Shown here one piece after another: positions 36,018 to 44,248 of a DNA stretch of 64,000 nucleotides. This DNA comes from Tenuifilum sp. 4138str. Lineage in GTDB: Bacteria > Bacteroidota > Bacteroidia > Bacteroidales > Tenuifilaceae. Position 1 is the stretch's first letter, and every line of letters starts with the position of its first letter. Made by a program: the position numbers and the translations under genes. The notes beneath the pieces are model-generated. The model searched no databases. It saw nothing but the letters and a program-made list of their open reading frames with translations, and was not told the DNA's origin. The stretch is taken from positions 1 to 64,000 of the forward strand of contig NZ_JBGCUE010000008.1 in NCBI RefSeq assembly GCF_041102575.1, in the 5' to 3' direction.

Positions 36018-38423
36018 ATGTTACGTAAAACATTATTGCTTTTTATATCGATTATACTATTAAACCCACTCAATGCCCAGGATAAGGGTATGATAAAGGG
36101 GAGAGTATTTGATAGTAAAACCAACGAACCAATTCCATTTGCCACAGTAATTGTATATGGAAAAATTATTGGCACCACCTCTGACTTTGATGGCAATTTT
36201 GTTATTGCCGGTCTGGAACCTGGGTGGGTTGAGCTACAGGTTACTGCCATTGGTTTTAAACCCTACATTTCCGAAGCAGTAATGGTAACCCGCTCAAAAA
36301 ATATTTTTATCGATATTCCACTGGAGGAAATGCCCTATGAGATTGAGAGTGTGGTGGTAAAGGCATCGCCTTTTAGGCGAAGCGAGGAAGCCCCGCTTTC
36401 TTTACGCCGTATCGGTATCGATGAGATTGAGCGTAATCCGGGAGGAAACCGCGACATTAGCCGCGTTATTCAGTCGTTGCCTGGCGTTGCTCCCTCGCTT
36501 GCTTACCGTAACGATGTTATTGTTAGGGGTGGAGGGCCAAATGAGAACAGGTTCTACCTCGATGGTGTTGAAATCCCAAACCTGAATCACTTTGCCACAC
36601 AGGGGGCTTCCGGAGGCCCAGTAGGAATCATTAATGTTGATTTTGTGCGTGAGGTAAACTTCTATTCTGGCGCTTTCCCCGCCTCAAAGGGCAACGCGCT
36701 TAGTTCAGTACTCGATTTCCGTCAGGTTGATGGAAACAGTGAGCGGCTAAAGGTTAAGGGAGCAGTAGGAGCATCGGATTTAGCGCTGACCCTCGATGGG
36801 CCATTAAGCAATAATACTACCATGATTTTCTCAGCTCGCCGCTCTTACCTGCAATTCCTTTTTAACGCCTTGGGACTTCCGTTTTTGCCCAACTATAACG
36901 ACTTTCAGTTCAAGACTAAAACCCGTATCGATACAAAAAATGAGATTACCGTAATTGGACTCGGTGCCATTGATGAGTTTGAGCTGAACCTGGGCTTGAA
37001 AAACCCCGATGAGTATCAACGTTACATCCTTGGTTATTTACCTGTAAATACACAATGGAATTATACCCTGGGAACAGTTTACAAGCACTATGCTAGCAAT
37101 GGCTACCATACCCTTGTGGTTAGCCGAAATATGCTAAACAACAGGCAGTACAAGTTTACGAATAACGATGATAACCTCCCCAAGGTTCTCGACTATACAT
37201 CGTGGGAGGCCGAGAATAAGTTACGCTATGAGCGCGATTTAGGGTTGAAAAATTACAGTATAAATTTTGGAGCGGGTTTGGAGTATGCCCGATATTTTAA
37301 CTCCACTTATAGAGCAAAGTTTATTGGTGAAACCTTTACCCCCGATACTTATGAAACCAACATGGATTTGTTTAAGTGGAATATTTTTGGCCAGGTGAAC
37401 AGAACCTTTTTCGCAAAGTTAACGGTTTCGTTAGGGGTTCGGGCCGATGCAAGTAGCTATTCAGCCGAGATGAATAACCTCTTTAAGCAGCTTAGCCCTA
37501 GGTTATCAGCCTCGTATATGCTTAAACCCAATTTATTTTTGAATGCAAATGTTGGAAGATACTACCAACTGCCTCCATACACAGCCTTGGGGTTTGCCAA
37601 CGCCACTGGCTCTTTAGTGAATAAAACAAATGGTTTGTCGTATATCCAATCGGACCATCTGATGGCTGGTTTTGAATGGCAACCCAATGAGCAAAGTCAG
37701 ATTACTGTTGAAGGTTTCATGAAATTCTACAATAAGTACCCGGTTTCCAAAAACGACTCGGTGTCAATATCAAGCAAAAGTGCCGACTATGGAACCTTTG
37801 GCGATGAGCCTTTAGTGTCCACAGGGAAAGGGCGAACCTTTGGGGTTGAGTTACTTTACCGAAATAAAAAGCTTTTGGGTTTCAATACTCTTTTCTCATA
37901 CACCTTGGTTAGAAGCGAAACTAGCTTAATGAATAGTAACCTAAAACCTTCAGGTAAATGGATTCCAACATCCTGGGATAATCGCCATTTGGTTACACTT
38001 ACAGCCACTCGTTCCTTTAAAAAAGGATGGGATTTTGGCTTCAAGTGGCGATTTGTAGGTGGCCCGCCGTACACCCCTTACGATTTAGCAACCTCATCGT
38101 TGATAAATGTATGGAATGTTCAGCGTCAGCCATCGCTCGATTACTCCCGTTTCAATAGTCTTCGACTGCAGTCGTTCCACCAGCTCGACATCCGTGTCGA
38201 TAAGTCTTACTACTTTCAGTCGTGGATGCTGAACTTCTATGTCGATATTCAGAATGTTTACAACTTCCAGGGCGATAGGCCCCCGCTTTACACTACAGTT
38301 TCCGATACCAGCGGTAATCCTGTGGTTGACCCAAACGACGCTACCCGATACCTGCTAAAGAAGATTGAGGGAACCGGTGGGGGAACCGTATTACCTACCA
38401 TTGGCGTAATTGTTGAATTCTAA
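36018..38423 (+). CDS. TonB-dependent receptor with carboxypeptidase-regulatory domain
   Basis: From the ATG at 36018 the protein has 801 residues and a clean signal peptide (LLLFISIILLNPLNAQ). An in-frame ATG at 35988 would add ten residues before it. A CarboxypepD_reg-like domain (IKGRVFDSKTNEPIPFATVIV) is followed by a plug (VIQSLPGV, VIVRGGGPNENRFYLDGVEI) and a beta barrel. The plug reading FYLDGVEIPNLNHF is common among Bacteroidota receptors of unknown ligand. No SusD gene is adjacent. The next gene (3 bp away) encodes a DUF2271-like protein. Confidence 0.9.
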   Translation: MLRKTLLLFISIILLNPLNAQDKGMIKGRVFDSKTNEPIPFATVIVYGKIIGTTSDFDGNFVIAGLEPGWVELQVTAIGFKPYISEAVMVTRSKNIFIDIPLEEMPYEIESVVVKASPFRRSEEAPLSLRRIGIDEIERNPGGNRDISRVIQSLPGVAPSLAYRNDVIVRGGGPNENRFYLDGVEIPNLNHFATQGASGGPVGIINVDFVREVNFYSGAFPASKGNALSSVLDFRQVDGNSERLKVKGAVGASDLALTLDGPLSNNTTMIFSARRSYLQFLFNALGLPFLPNYNDFQFKTKTRIDTKNEITVIGLGAIDEFELNLGLKNPDEYQRYILGYLPVNTQWNYTLGTVYKHYASNGYHTLVVSRNMLNNRQYKFTNNDDNLPKVLDYTSWEAENKLRYERDLGLKNYSINFGAGLEYARYFNSTYRAKFIGETFTPDTYETNMDLFKWNIFGQVNRTFFAKLTVSLGVRADASSYSAEMNNLFKQLSPRLSASYMLKPNLFLNANVGRYYQLPPYTALGFANATGSLVNKTNGLSYIQSDHLMAGFEWQPNEQSQITVEGFMKFYNKYPVSKNDSVSISSKSADYGTFGDEPLVSTGKGRTFGVELLYRNKKLLGFNTLFSYTLVRSETSLMNSNLKPSGKWIPTSWDNRHLVTLTATRSFKKGWDFGFKWRFVGGPPYTPYDLATSSLINVWNVQRQPSLDYSRFNSLRLQSFHQLDIRVDKSYYFQSWMLNFYVDIQNVYNFQGDRPPLYTTVSDTSGNPVVDPNDATRYLLKKIEGTGGGTVLPTIGVIVEF

Positions 38424-38426
38424 AAA

Positions 38427-39161
38427 ATGATAACGATGAAAAGATATTCTATCATAGTTTCCGTGATTTTGAGTTTGTTGGTTTTGCAGGAGTGCAAACC
38501 AACCCAGCAGTCACTGACCGAAACAATTACTCAAGAGCTGACAACCTCACCATTCAGCAATGGTGTACCAGCCCAAGTTGTAGTAATTGGCGGACAGGAA
38601 TACAAGTATCCAATTATTGCCATTTGGGTTGAAGATTTAAGTGGGAACTTTATAGGCACACTTTACGCATCGCAATCCATTTCAACAGGAATCTTCCGCT
38701 ATGGCGTTTACGATAAAGGGAAATGGCTGCCGGGTGAGCGAAATAAGCCAGCTGCATTGCCGCGCTGGAAAAATTTAACCGCGTCAAACGCTCCTCGCGT
38801 TAATCAGGGGGTCGATGCGTTTAGCGGTGCAACCCCTTCAGGTTCATTTGCTTTAAAGACCATGCTGCCTGCTGGTATTGATGAATTTAAGGTGTATATG
38901 GAGGTCAATAAACCGTGGGACTTTAACAACTACTGGCACAACAACCGGTTCCCGGGCGATGAGGAGTATGCCACATCGGGGCAACCAGCAATCATCTATG
39001 AGGCTTTGGTATCTAGAAAAACGGGCGATAGCCTATTCTATTTCAAACCCATTGGCCATAGCAACCCATCGGGGGCTAATGGCGAAATTATTCCCGATAT
39101 AGCTACCTTTACATCTGCGTTAAAAATAGTAGAAAGAGCCTGGATTGAACTGTCCAAATAA
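38427..39161 (+). CDS. Exported DUF2271-like protein
   Basis: The 244-residue protein has an N-terminal export signal with Cys near the cleavage region (LLVLQECKPT), so it may be a lipoprotein although the lipobox is not canonical. An ATG at 38436 (MKRYS) is an alternative start. The middle reads IIAIWVEDLSGNFIGTL, KWLPGERNK and GVDAFSGATPSGSF, resembling DUF2271 periplasmic domains often found near PepSY/ApbE or metal-uptake genes. It sits directly after a TonB receptor and its stop overlaps the next start (TAATG). Confidence 0.65.
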   Translation: MITMKRYSIIVSVILSLLVLQECKPTQQSLTETITQELTTSPFSNGVPAQVVVIGGQEYKYPIIAIWVEDLSGNFIGTLYASQSISTGIFRYGVYDKGKWLPGERNKPAALPRWKNLTASNAPRVNQGVDAFSGATPSGSFALKTMLPAGIDEFKVYMEVNKPWDFNNYWHNNRFPGDEEYATSGQPAIIYEALVSRKTGDSLFYFKPIGHSNPSGANGEIIPDIATFTSALKIVERAWIELSK

Positions 39162-40090
39162 TGGAGAAAGTTATTGATAACAAGGTTGCAGTAATTGCAG
39201 GGGGAACTGGTCTTATTGGAAGGAGTCTGGTTCCCATGCTCCTAAATGAAGGGTATCGGGTAAAATTGCTTACCCGTAACCCCAAAAAGGTTCAAAAATC
39301 TGGTATCAATGTTGATATTATAGAATGGAGCGGTAAACCCGATAGCGAATTAACTGCCCTGCTTGAGGGTGTTGATGTTGTTGTTAACCTTTCGGGCTAC
39401 AATATTGCAACGCTTTTGACAAAACGAAATAGAAAGAGGATTGTTGATAGCCGAATACTTCCAACAAGGGCTCTAGCGCAGGCTATGACATCATGCCGTA
39501 AACCACCCAAAGTGTTTGTCCAAGCTTCAGCTGTTGGCGTATATCCATGTAATAGTAGTTCTGTTTTAACTGAAAAATCGGCAGTAGGTACTGGTTTTTT
39601 ACCTGCCCTTGTAAGCGATTGGGAAAATGAGGCTTTGGCTTGCGCTAATGTTACCCGGGTGATTTTACTCCGCACGGGTATAGTGCTGGCCAGCGATGGT
39701 GGTTATTTTCCTAAAATTGCGAAACCAATCCGTTACTTTGCAGGCGCAATACTGGGCGATGGTAAAAATATTGTCCCGTGGATTCATATAGCCGACCATG
39801 TTAGGGCAATAAAGTTTCTTATCGATAATTCGGCTGCCTCGGGAGCATTTAATCTTACCGCACCCACTACCAATTCCAATGCCGATATAGCTTCCCAGGT
39901 TGCCCATTACTACCGCCGTCCAATCCTATTCCGCATACCATCTTTTATCCTACACCTTTTGCCGGGAAATATGGCTAACGAGGTGCTTTTGGCAAACCAG
40001 CCTGTTTACCCAGAACGTTTAACCCAGTTAGGCTTTAGCTGGAACCTCCCTGTCCTTGAAAATGCCATTGCCGATTTGTTGGCAAAGTAG
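39161..40090 (+). CDS. TIGR01777-type NAD(P)-dependent epimerase-like protein
   Basis: The 309-residue SDR-superfamily protein is of the YfcH/TIGR01777 type. It has the Rossmann motif GGTGLIGRSLVPML near residue 15, WSG near 58, VVNLSG near 75, QASAVGVYP near 126 and a C-terminal DUF1731-like tail (PVYPERLTQLGFSW). The function of this family is unknown in bacteria. Its start overlaps the stop of the DUF2271-like gene by one base. Confidence 0.9.
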   Translation: MEKVIDNKVAVIAGGTGLIGRSLVPMLLNEGYRVKLLTRNPKKVQKSGINVDIIEWSGKPDSELTALLEGVDVVVNLSGYNIATLLTKRNRKRIVDSRILPTRALAQAMTSCRKPPKVFVQASAVGVYPCNSSSVLTEKSAVGTGFLPALVSDWENEALACANVTRVILLRTGIVLASDGGYFPKIAKPIRYFAGAILGDGKNIVPWIHIADHVRAIKFLIDNSAASGAFNLTAPTTNSNADIASQVAHYYRRPILFRIPSFILHLLPGNMANEVLLANQPVYPERLTQLGFSWNLPVLENAIADLLAK

Positions 40091-40138
40091 ATTCTATTTT
40101 TTTTCTTACCTTAGCGTTTTGAAACATTTCGGCATTAT

Positions 40139-40846
40139 ATGGATAATTTTACAGTTGATATTCGTTCAGCCAACATATTTCAGGAGGATAATCTTGTTCT
40201 GTCCGATGTTAACTTTTCGCTAGGTAAGGGTGAGTTTGTTTACTTGGTGGGTAGAGTTGGTAGCGGAAAAACAAGTCTAATTAAAACCATTACTGCCGAA
40301 ATACCTCTCAAAGAGGGCGATGGGCTTGTGTGTGGTTTCAACTTGAAGAAGCTTAAACGCAAGCATATTCCTAAGTTACGCCGAAAAATTGGTGTAGTAT
40401 TTCAGGATTTTCAGCTGCTTACTGACAGAAGTGTATACGATAACCTGCTTTTTGTGCTAAAAGCAACTGGTTGGAAAGACAAGTCAGCAATAAAGCAGCG
40501 TATTGCTGAGGTTCTGGATATGGTAGAGCTAAAGTTTAAGGATTATAAGATGCCCCATCAGCTATCGGGTGGTGAGCAACAGCGTGTTGTTATTGCAAGG
40601 GCACTATTGAATAATCCTGAACTTATACTTGCCGATGAGCCAACCGGTAACCTTGACATGGAGACCTCGGAGGGAATTATGCAAATACTCCATAACCTCT
40701 CAGCTTCAGGAATCTCCATAATAATGGCAACACACAACAATCAAATCATAAAGAAATTTCCAGCCCGCACCATTAAGTGTGAAAAGGGTAAGGTTGTTGA
40801 GACCGAGCAAATGACCGAAATTGATTTCGAAAGTTTGATGGATTAG
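40139..40846 (+). CDS. ftsE: Cell-division ABC ATPase FtsE
   Basis: The 235-residue ABC ATPase has Walker [10 protein letters not shown] near residue 41, the Q-loop VVFQDFQLL, signature LSGGEQQRV and Walker [13 protein letters not shown]. The wording closely follows FtsE, which with FtsX controls peptidoglycan hydrolases at the septum. No ftsX is adjacent, as is common in Bacteroidota. A weak -7-like sequence (TTACCTTAG) lies about 27 bp upstream. It is convergent with the next gene, with a 5-bp gap. Confidence 0.85.
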   Translation: MDNFTVDIRSANIFQEDNLVLSDVNFSLGKGEFVYLVGRVGSGKTSLIKTITAEIPLKEGDGLVCGFNLKKLKRKHIPKLRRKIGVVFQDFQLLTDRSVYDNLLFVLKATGWKDKSAIKQRIAEVLDMVELKFKDYKMPHQLSGGEQQRVVIARALLNNPELILADEPTGNLDMETSEGIMQILHNLSASGISIIMATHNNQIIKKFPARTIKCEKGKVVETEQMTEIDFESLMD

Positions 40847-40851
40847 CGCCA

Positions 40852-41940
40852 CTATATAAATGCACAGTCACCATCGCCATCCATTAGTTCAAAACTGTCT
40901 CCTATTGAATCAGCCATACTGTCGGCCACTAGATATTTACGGGTTCGTTTTTTGCTGTAGAAGTAGTATGGTCGTAGATTAAGCATGGAATTCACAATCT
41001 TTTGATTGTAAATGTTGATAAATGATGCTTTGGCCCTTGAAGCATGCAGCAGTATCACCCTGGCCATAATATCTTCGGTGCCGCTTTCAAACCAGTAGTA
41101 AGGAACTGTAAAACGGGTATTGCTATGCTGCATGAGTAAAACACCAATAAGTTCATCATCTTTAAATACTTTTACCATGTAATATGCAAAGGCAGGTATC
41201 ACCGAGGCAAAAAAGAACTTTTGTGCTGCTCTGTCGGGCAGCAGGCCGTTAATCAACCACGGATATCGGATAATCCAATTTATCTCTTCAGTGCTTCGTT
41301 TTGTAAGCGTGTTGGCTGTTGCTAGGGTTAGCTTGTTTAGTATTTCGTCGTCGGGTCTTGTAAAGTATTCAATTTCAATATTTTTTGGAATTTTAAGAAA
41401 TTTGCGCGTAAGGTTTGAGTAGTTCAACAAGTTTATGAACTTTTCGGCTGTATAGGAAAAGGGATTGCTATGGCTGCAGCAGTTGTAGTAACTTAATAGG
41501 GTTTTGCGTAGGAAAAACCTTTGCCCTTCAATTTTTTTGATAGTTTTAAATGTTTTGGTCTTTTCAAATACAGCTTCGGTAATTTTAGAGAAGTTAGTTG
41601 CCATTAACATACCCTTCCAGTCCAACACCACTGCGTCAATTAGTTTTGTGGCTATTCCTTGCCTTCGGAAACTGGGATGAACCCATGCTCCACTAATCCA
41701 TGCAAATGGTATCGATTGGTTGTTGGCATATGCAATGTCGGGCAATACCGTTAGGTATGCAATAAGTTTTTCGTTCCAGTGGGCTTGGTAAAGCACATTT
41801 TCGTTTGAGTTGGCACGGGGGTTTGCTATTAACGACATTGCTCTAACCTTACTAATGGGCAAAAAATCTTTCTCGCTTAAACCCGTATCATCATTGAATA
41901 GTTTCAGCTCCCTTAACGAGATTTTTGATATCGACAGCAT
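40852..41940 (-). CDS. GNAT-family N-acyltransferase
   Basis: The start at 41940 gives 362 residues and a 4-bp gap from the upstream gene; a longer frame would overlap that gene by 119 bp and was rejected. The first 140 residues form a GNAT domain with acetyl-CoA motif WVHPSFRRQGIATKLIDAVV. The remainder is a second, more diverged acyltransferase-like half with LIGVLLMQH. It is the last gene of a three-gene minus-strand cluster with a FemAB-like protein and a polysaccharide-deacetylase-like protein, suggesting envelope glycan or peptidoglycan modification. Confidence 0.75.
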   Translation of the reverse strand: MLSISKISLRELKLFNDDTGLSEKDFLPISKVRAMSLIANPRANSNENVLYQAHWNEKLIAYLTVLPDIAYANNQSIPFAWISGAWVHPSFRRQGIATKLIDAVVLDWKGMLMATNFSKITEAVFEKTKTFKTIKKIEGQRFFLRKTLLSYYNCCSHSNPFSYTAEKFINLLNYSNLTRKFLKIPKNIEIEYFTRPDDEILNKLTLATANTLTKRSTEEINWIIRYPWLINGLLPDRAAQKFFFASVIPAFAYYMVKVFKDDELIGVLLMQHSNTRFTVPYYWFESGTEDIMARVILLHASRAKASFINIYNQKIVNSMLNLRPYYFYSKKRTRKYLVADSMADSIGDSFELMDGDGDCAFI

Positions 41941-41944
41941 ATCC

Positions 41945-42886
41945 CTAAATGAGTTTAAGTTTTTGCTTGATGCTAACCAATGCCTCACCTGCCGGTAAGG
42001 AGTTACGATGGTAATTAAAATAAGTACACGGTTTTGCCCCAAAACCACTAAAAAATCGTGCAATTGATAAAATCATTGAACCCTCAAAATCAAGTACTTT
42101 ATCCATTCCGCAGTGGTTTTTTATTACTCCATCCATTAAGTAAAACATTGCACCTTTTTTCTTATTTTCGGGTTCGGCTGAGCCAAGCAGGTAGTGTAAG
42201 GCGTTGTGGCTTTCAGCAAACAATGCCACTGCACAAAGTTTGTTATTCCTATCAGTTACTCCGGCAATGTTTGCTTTGTTGTGGGTTAAAAGACTCTCAA
42301 TGAGTTTCTCAATAACAATGACATCCTTTTTCCGATTAACCATAAAGCCGTATTGCCTGTAAAATTTCATAAAATCTCCCGGATTTAACGTGGTGGTAAG
42401 TGTAAACTCGTTGGCAATGGCTTTAAAAATATTCCTTTTGGTATTTTGGTTGTAGTTTCTGAATACTTGCTCGTTATAGTTTAATAAATCGAGCATGTAT
42501 GTTTTTCGTTTGTTGATATGACCAGTGTGCTTATTGGTTTTATTATGGATGTTAAGATTTAAATCAACATACTTGAACTTTGCGGGTATTTGGTCAATGA
42601 ACAAATCTACAATATTTGCCGAAATGTGATTTGTTGAAAATAGTCCCAGCTGCTGGCAGTGTAAGGGTTGAACTATGTAGTTTATGCCATATTTTCGTTT
42701 TATTGGAAGCGGAAAAAGGTAGCTGTAATCATTTGTTGCCAGTGCCCCCCAGTTTGGAGAAACCACATCCAGATACCATGAGTATGCATAAATACTTCCA
42801 TTAAAGGCATTGTCAATTGTTGCATTCCAACGCTTACAGTCAATCTCCTCGCGATGTAAAAACTCTATTTCAAGATTTTTCTTCAT
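41945..42886 (-). CDS. FemAB/GNAT-like acyltransferase
   Basis: The protein has 313 residues from the ATG at 42886, or 318 from 42901. It resembles FemAB-type peptidoglycan or lipid aminoacyl/acyltransferases: YSWYLDVVSPNWGAL near residue 35, FMKFYRQYGF near 175, and LHYLLGSAEPENKKKGAMFYLMDGVI near 235. Its start lies within the end of the deacetylase-like gene, indicating translational coupling. The substrate is unknown. Confidence 0.75.
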   Translation of the reverse strand: MKKNLEIEFLHREEIDCKRWNATIDNAFNGSIYAYSWYLDVVSPNWGALATNDYSYLFPLPIKRKYGINYIVQPLHCQQLGLFSTNHISANIVDLFIDQIPAKFKYVDLNLNIHNKTNKHTGHINKRKTYMLDLLNYNEQVFRNYNQNTKRNIFKAIANEFTLTTTLNPGDFMKFYRQYGFMVNRKKDVIVIEKLIESLLTHNKANIAGVTDRNNKLCAVALFAESHNALHYLLGSAEPENKKKGAMFYLMDGVIKNHCGMDKVLDFEGSMILSIARFFSGFGAKPCTYFNYHRNSLPAGEALVSIKQKLKLI

Positions 42887-44189
42887 TCCTGCACATTTCA
42901 ATGGTTTTTTCCAGAATATCCATGAGCGAAATACCTGGGTTATTTTGAGCTAAGTAATCGATGTGCCATACGCTGACAAAGTTCCCGTTTACATTTTTAA
43001 CAGCCTGGACCAAGCGCTTAACTAGTTCAAAGGCTTGATTCGGGTCGTAGCGTACAATGTTAAGCAGCGATTTATCCATTATGGCAAAGGGGAAGATTTT
43101 TAGATTCTTGGTTGTGTTATCAAATAGGTCGAAAAAGGGGTAGGGGGTACAGGTTCCTGCCCTAAATCCTGGCTTATCGGCATACCCCATTGAGTACTCC
43201 TGGGTGATTCCTGCTCGCATTAGCGGGTAGTATGAGTAAGGTATGCTTTGTCGTAGGTAATGAAACCTCGATGCCGATACAGCTTGTCCTAGAATATCTA
43301 CTAGTTTCGACAGTTCCTGTCGGAAAATTGTATCGCTCAGAAAGGTTTTATATGATGGGTGTATGCCAATTGGATAGCGTGTCGACAGCTTGTTGATCAG
43401 ATTTAAGAACGAAGGGTTACTGGTTTTTATCTGCTTATCGTATTTGCTCCAGCTGCCAACATGTATAAACCATTTGGTGGCTTCGCCTGCTGGTAGTTTA
43501 GTAAATAAATGGTCGTAAATATCAAAGGGGTCTTGTTCTTTGTTTGCAAGCACCCTGAATCGAGTTTTAGCCCTTTTAAAATCGAATGTAATGGCTGACT
43601 TGGTAAAGCCCAGTGCGCTTCTGATTATTCCTTTGCCCTTGAAAGCGAATGCGCTGTCCAGGTCAAAAGTTATTTGGCTGGTAAAGCTACGGTGTTTTGA
43701 GTGTGAGTTGCCAATCTTTTCCTTAATAACTGCCCCTAGCTTGTGCGCCCAAACATCAACAACAGGTATTTCCAGAAAACCATTTTTGTATGCAATGCTA
43801 TTAGTAAACCTGAAACGTCCGTGTTTATCGGGCTTGTGGGGTAAGTACTCTTCGTAGCGGGTAACCAGGTAGAATGCGCCTGCAAGCAGGTCAAAAGGAA
43901 TATCGGCTTTATGGTTCCAGGTCATGGGGAATGCAGGCGTGCTATACCATTCACCTATTTCCATTGGAATTTGGTTGATTCCTGTTTCAAACAGTAGGGT
44001 TGTTGGTATAATGCTTATTGAGCCGGGTATCGGCTGTTTATCGTAGCTTAGTATTGGCCCTTTGTATTCCGATGCTTCGGTGTAGGAACTCGATAATCGG
44101 TAGGGCATACGGAGTATGTCCTTGAAAATAAATCGGCAAATATATTCTAGCCTCGTACTTGATTGACGGCTGTAAATAAGTAATTCCAC
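42870..44189 (-). CDS. Polysaccharide-deacetylase-like protein
   Basis: The 439-residue protein is similar to the Bacteroidota family with an N-terminal DUF7033-like region and a C-terminal NodB-like barrel. QITFDLDSAFAFKGKG near 165 takes the place of the usual TFDxD metal motif, and IGIHPSY near 280 resembles the His motif. The family is often encoded with glycosyl- and acyltransferases for surface polysaccharides, as here. Whether it is catalytic is uncertain because the motif is modified (Ser-Ala-Phe after the Asp pair). Confidence 0.65.
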   Translation of the reverse strand: MELLIYSRQSSTRLEYICRFIFKDILRMPYRLSSSYTEASEYKGPILSYDKQPIPGSISIIPTTLLFETGINQIPMEIGEWYSTPAFPMTWNHKADIPFDLLAGAFYLVTRYEEYLPHKPDKHGRFRFTNSIAYKNGFLEIPVVDVWAHKLGAVIKEKIGNSHSKHRSFTSQITFDLDSAFAFKGKGIIRSALGFTKSAITFDFKRAKTRFRVLANKEQDPFDIYDHLFTKLPAGEATKWFIHVGSWSKYDKQIKTSNPSFLNLINKLSTRYPIGIHPSYKTFLSDTIFRQELSKLVDILGQAVSASRFHYLRQSIPYSYYPLMRAGITQEYSMGYADKPGFRAGTCTPYPFFDLFDNTTKNLKIFPFAIMDKSLLNIVRYDPNQAFELVKRLVQAVKNVNGNFVSVWHIDYLAQNNPGISLMDILEKTIEMCRNEEKS

Positions 44190-44248
44190 AACCTATTATT
44201 TTGATTGGCAATATACAAAATGCCTTTCAATTTTCATAGGCTAAGGCG

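Noticed and set aside
41941-42063. Longer start for the GNAT gene
   Set aside because: It would overlap the upstream FemAB-like gene by 119 bp and adds residues without family support; ATG at 41940 gives a 4-bp gap.
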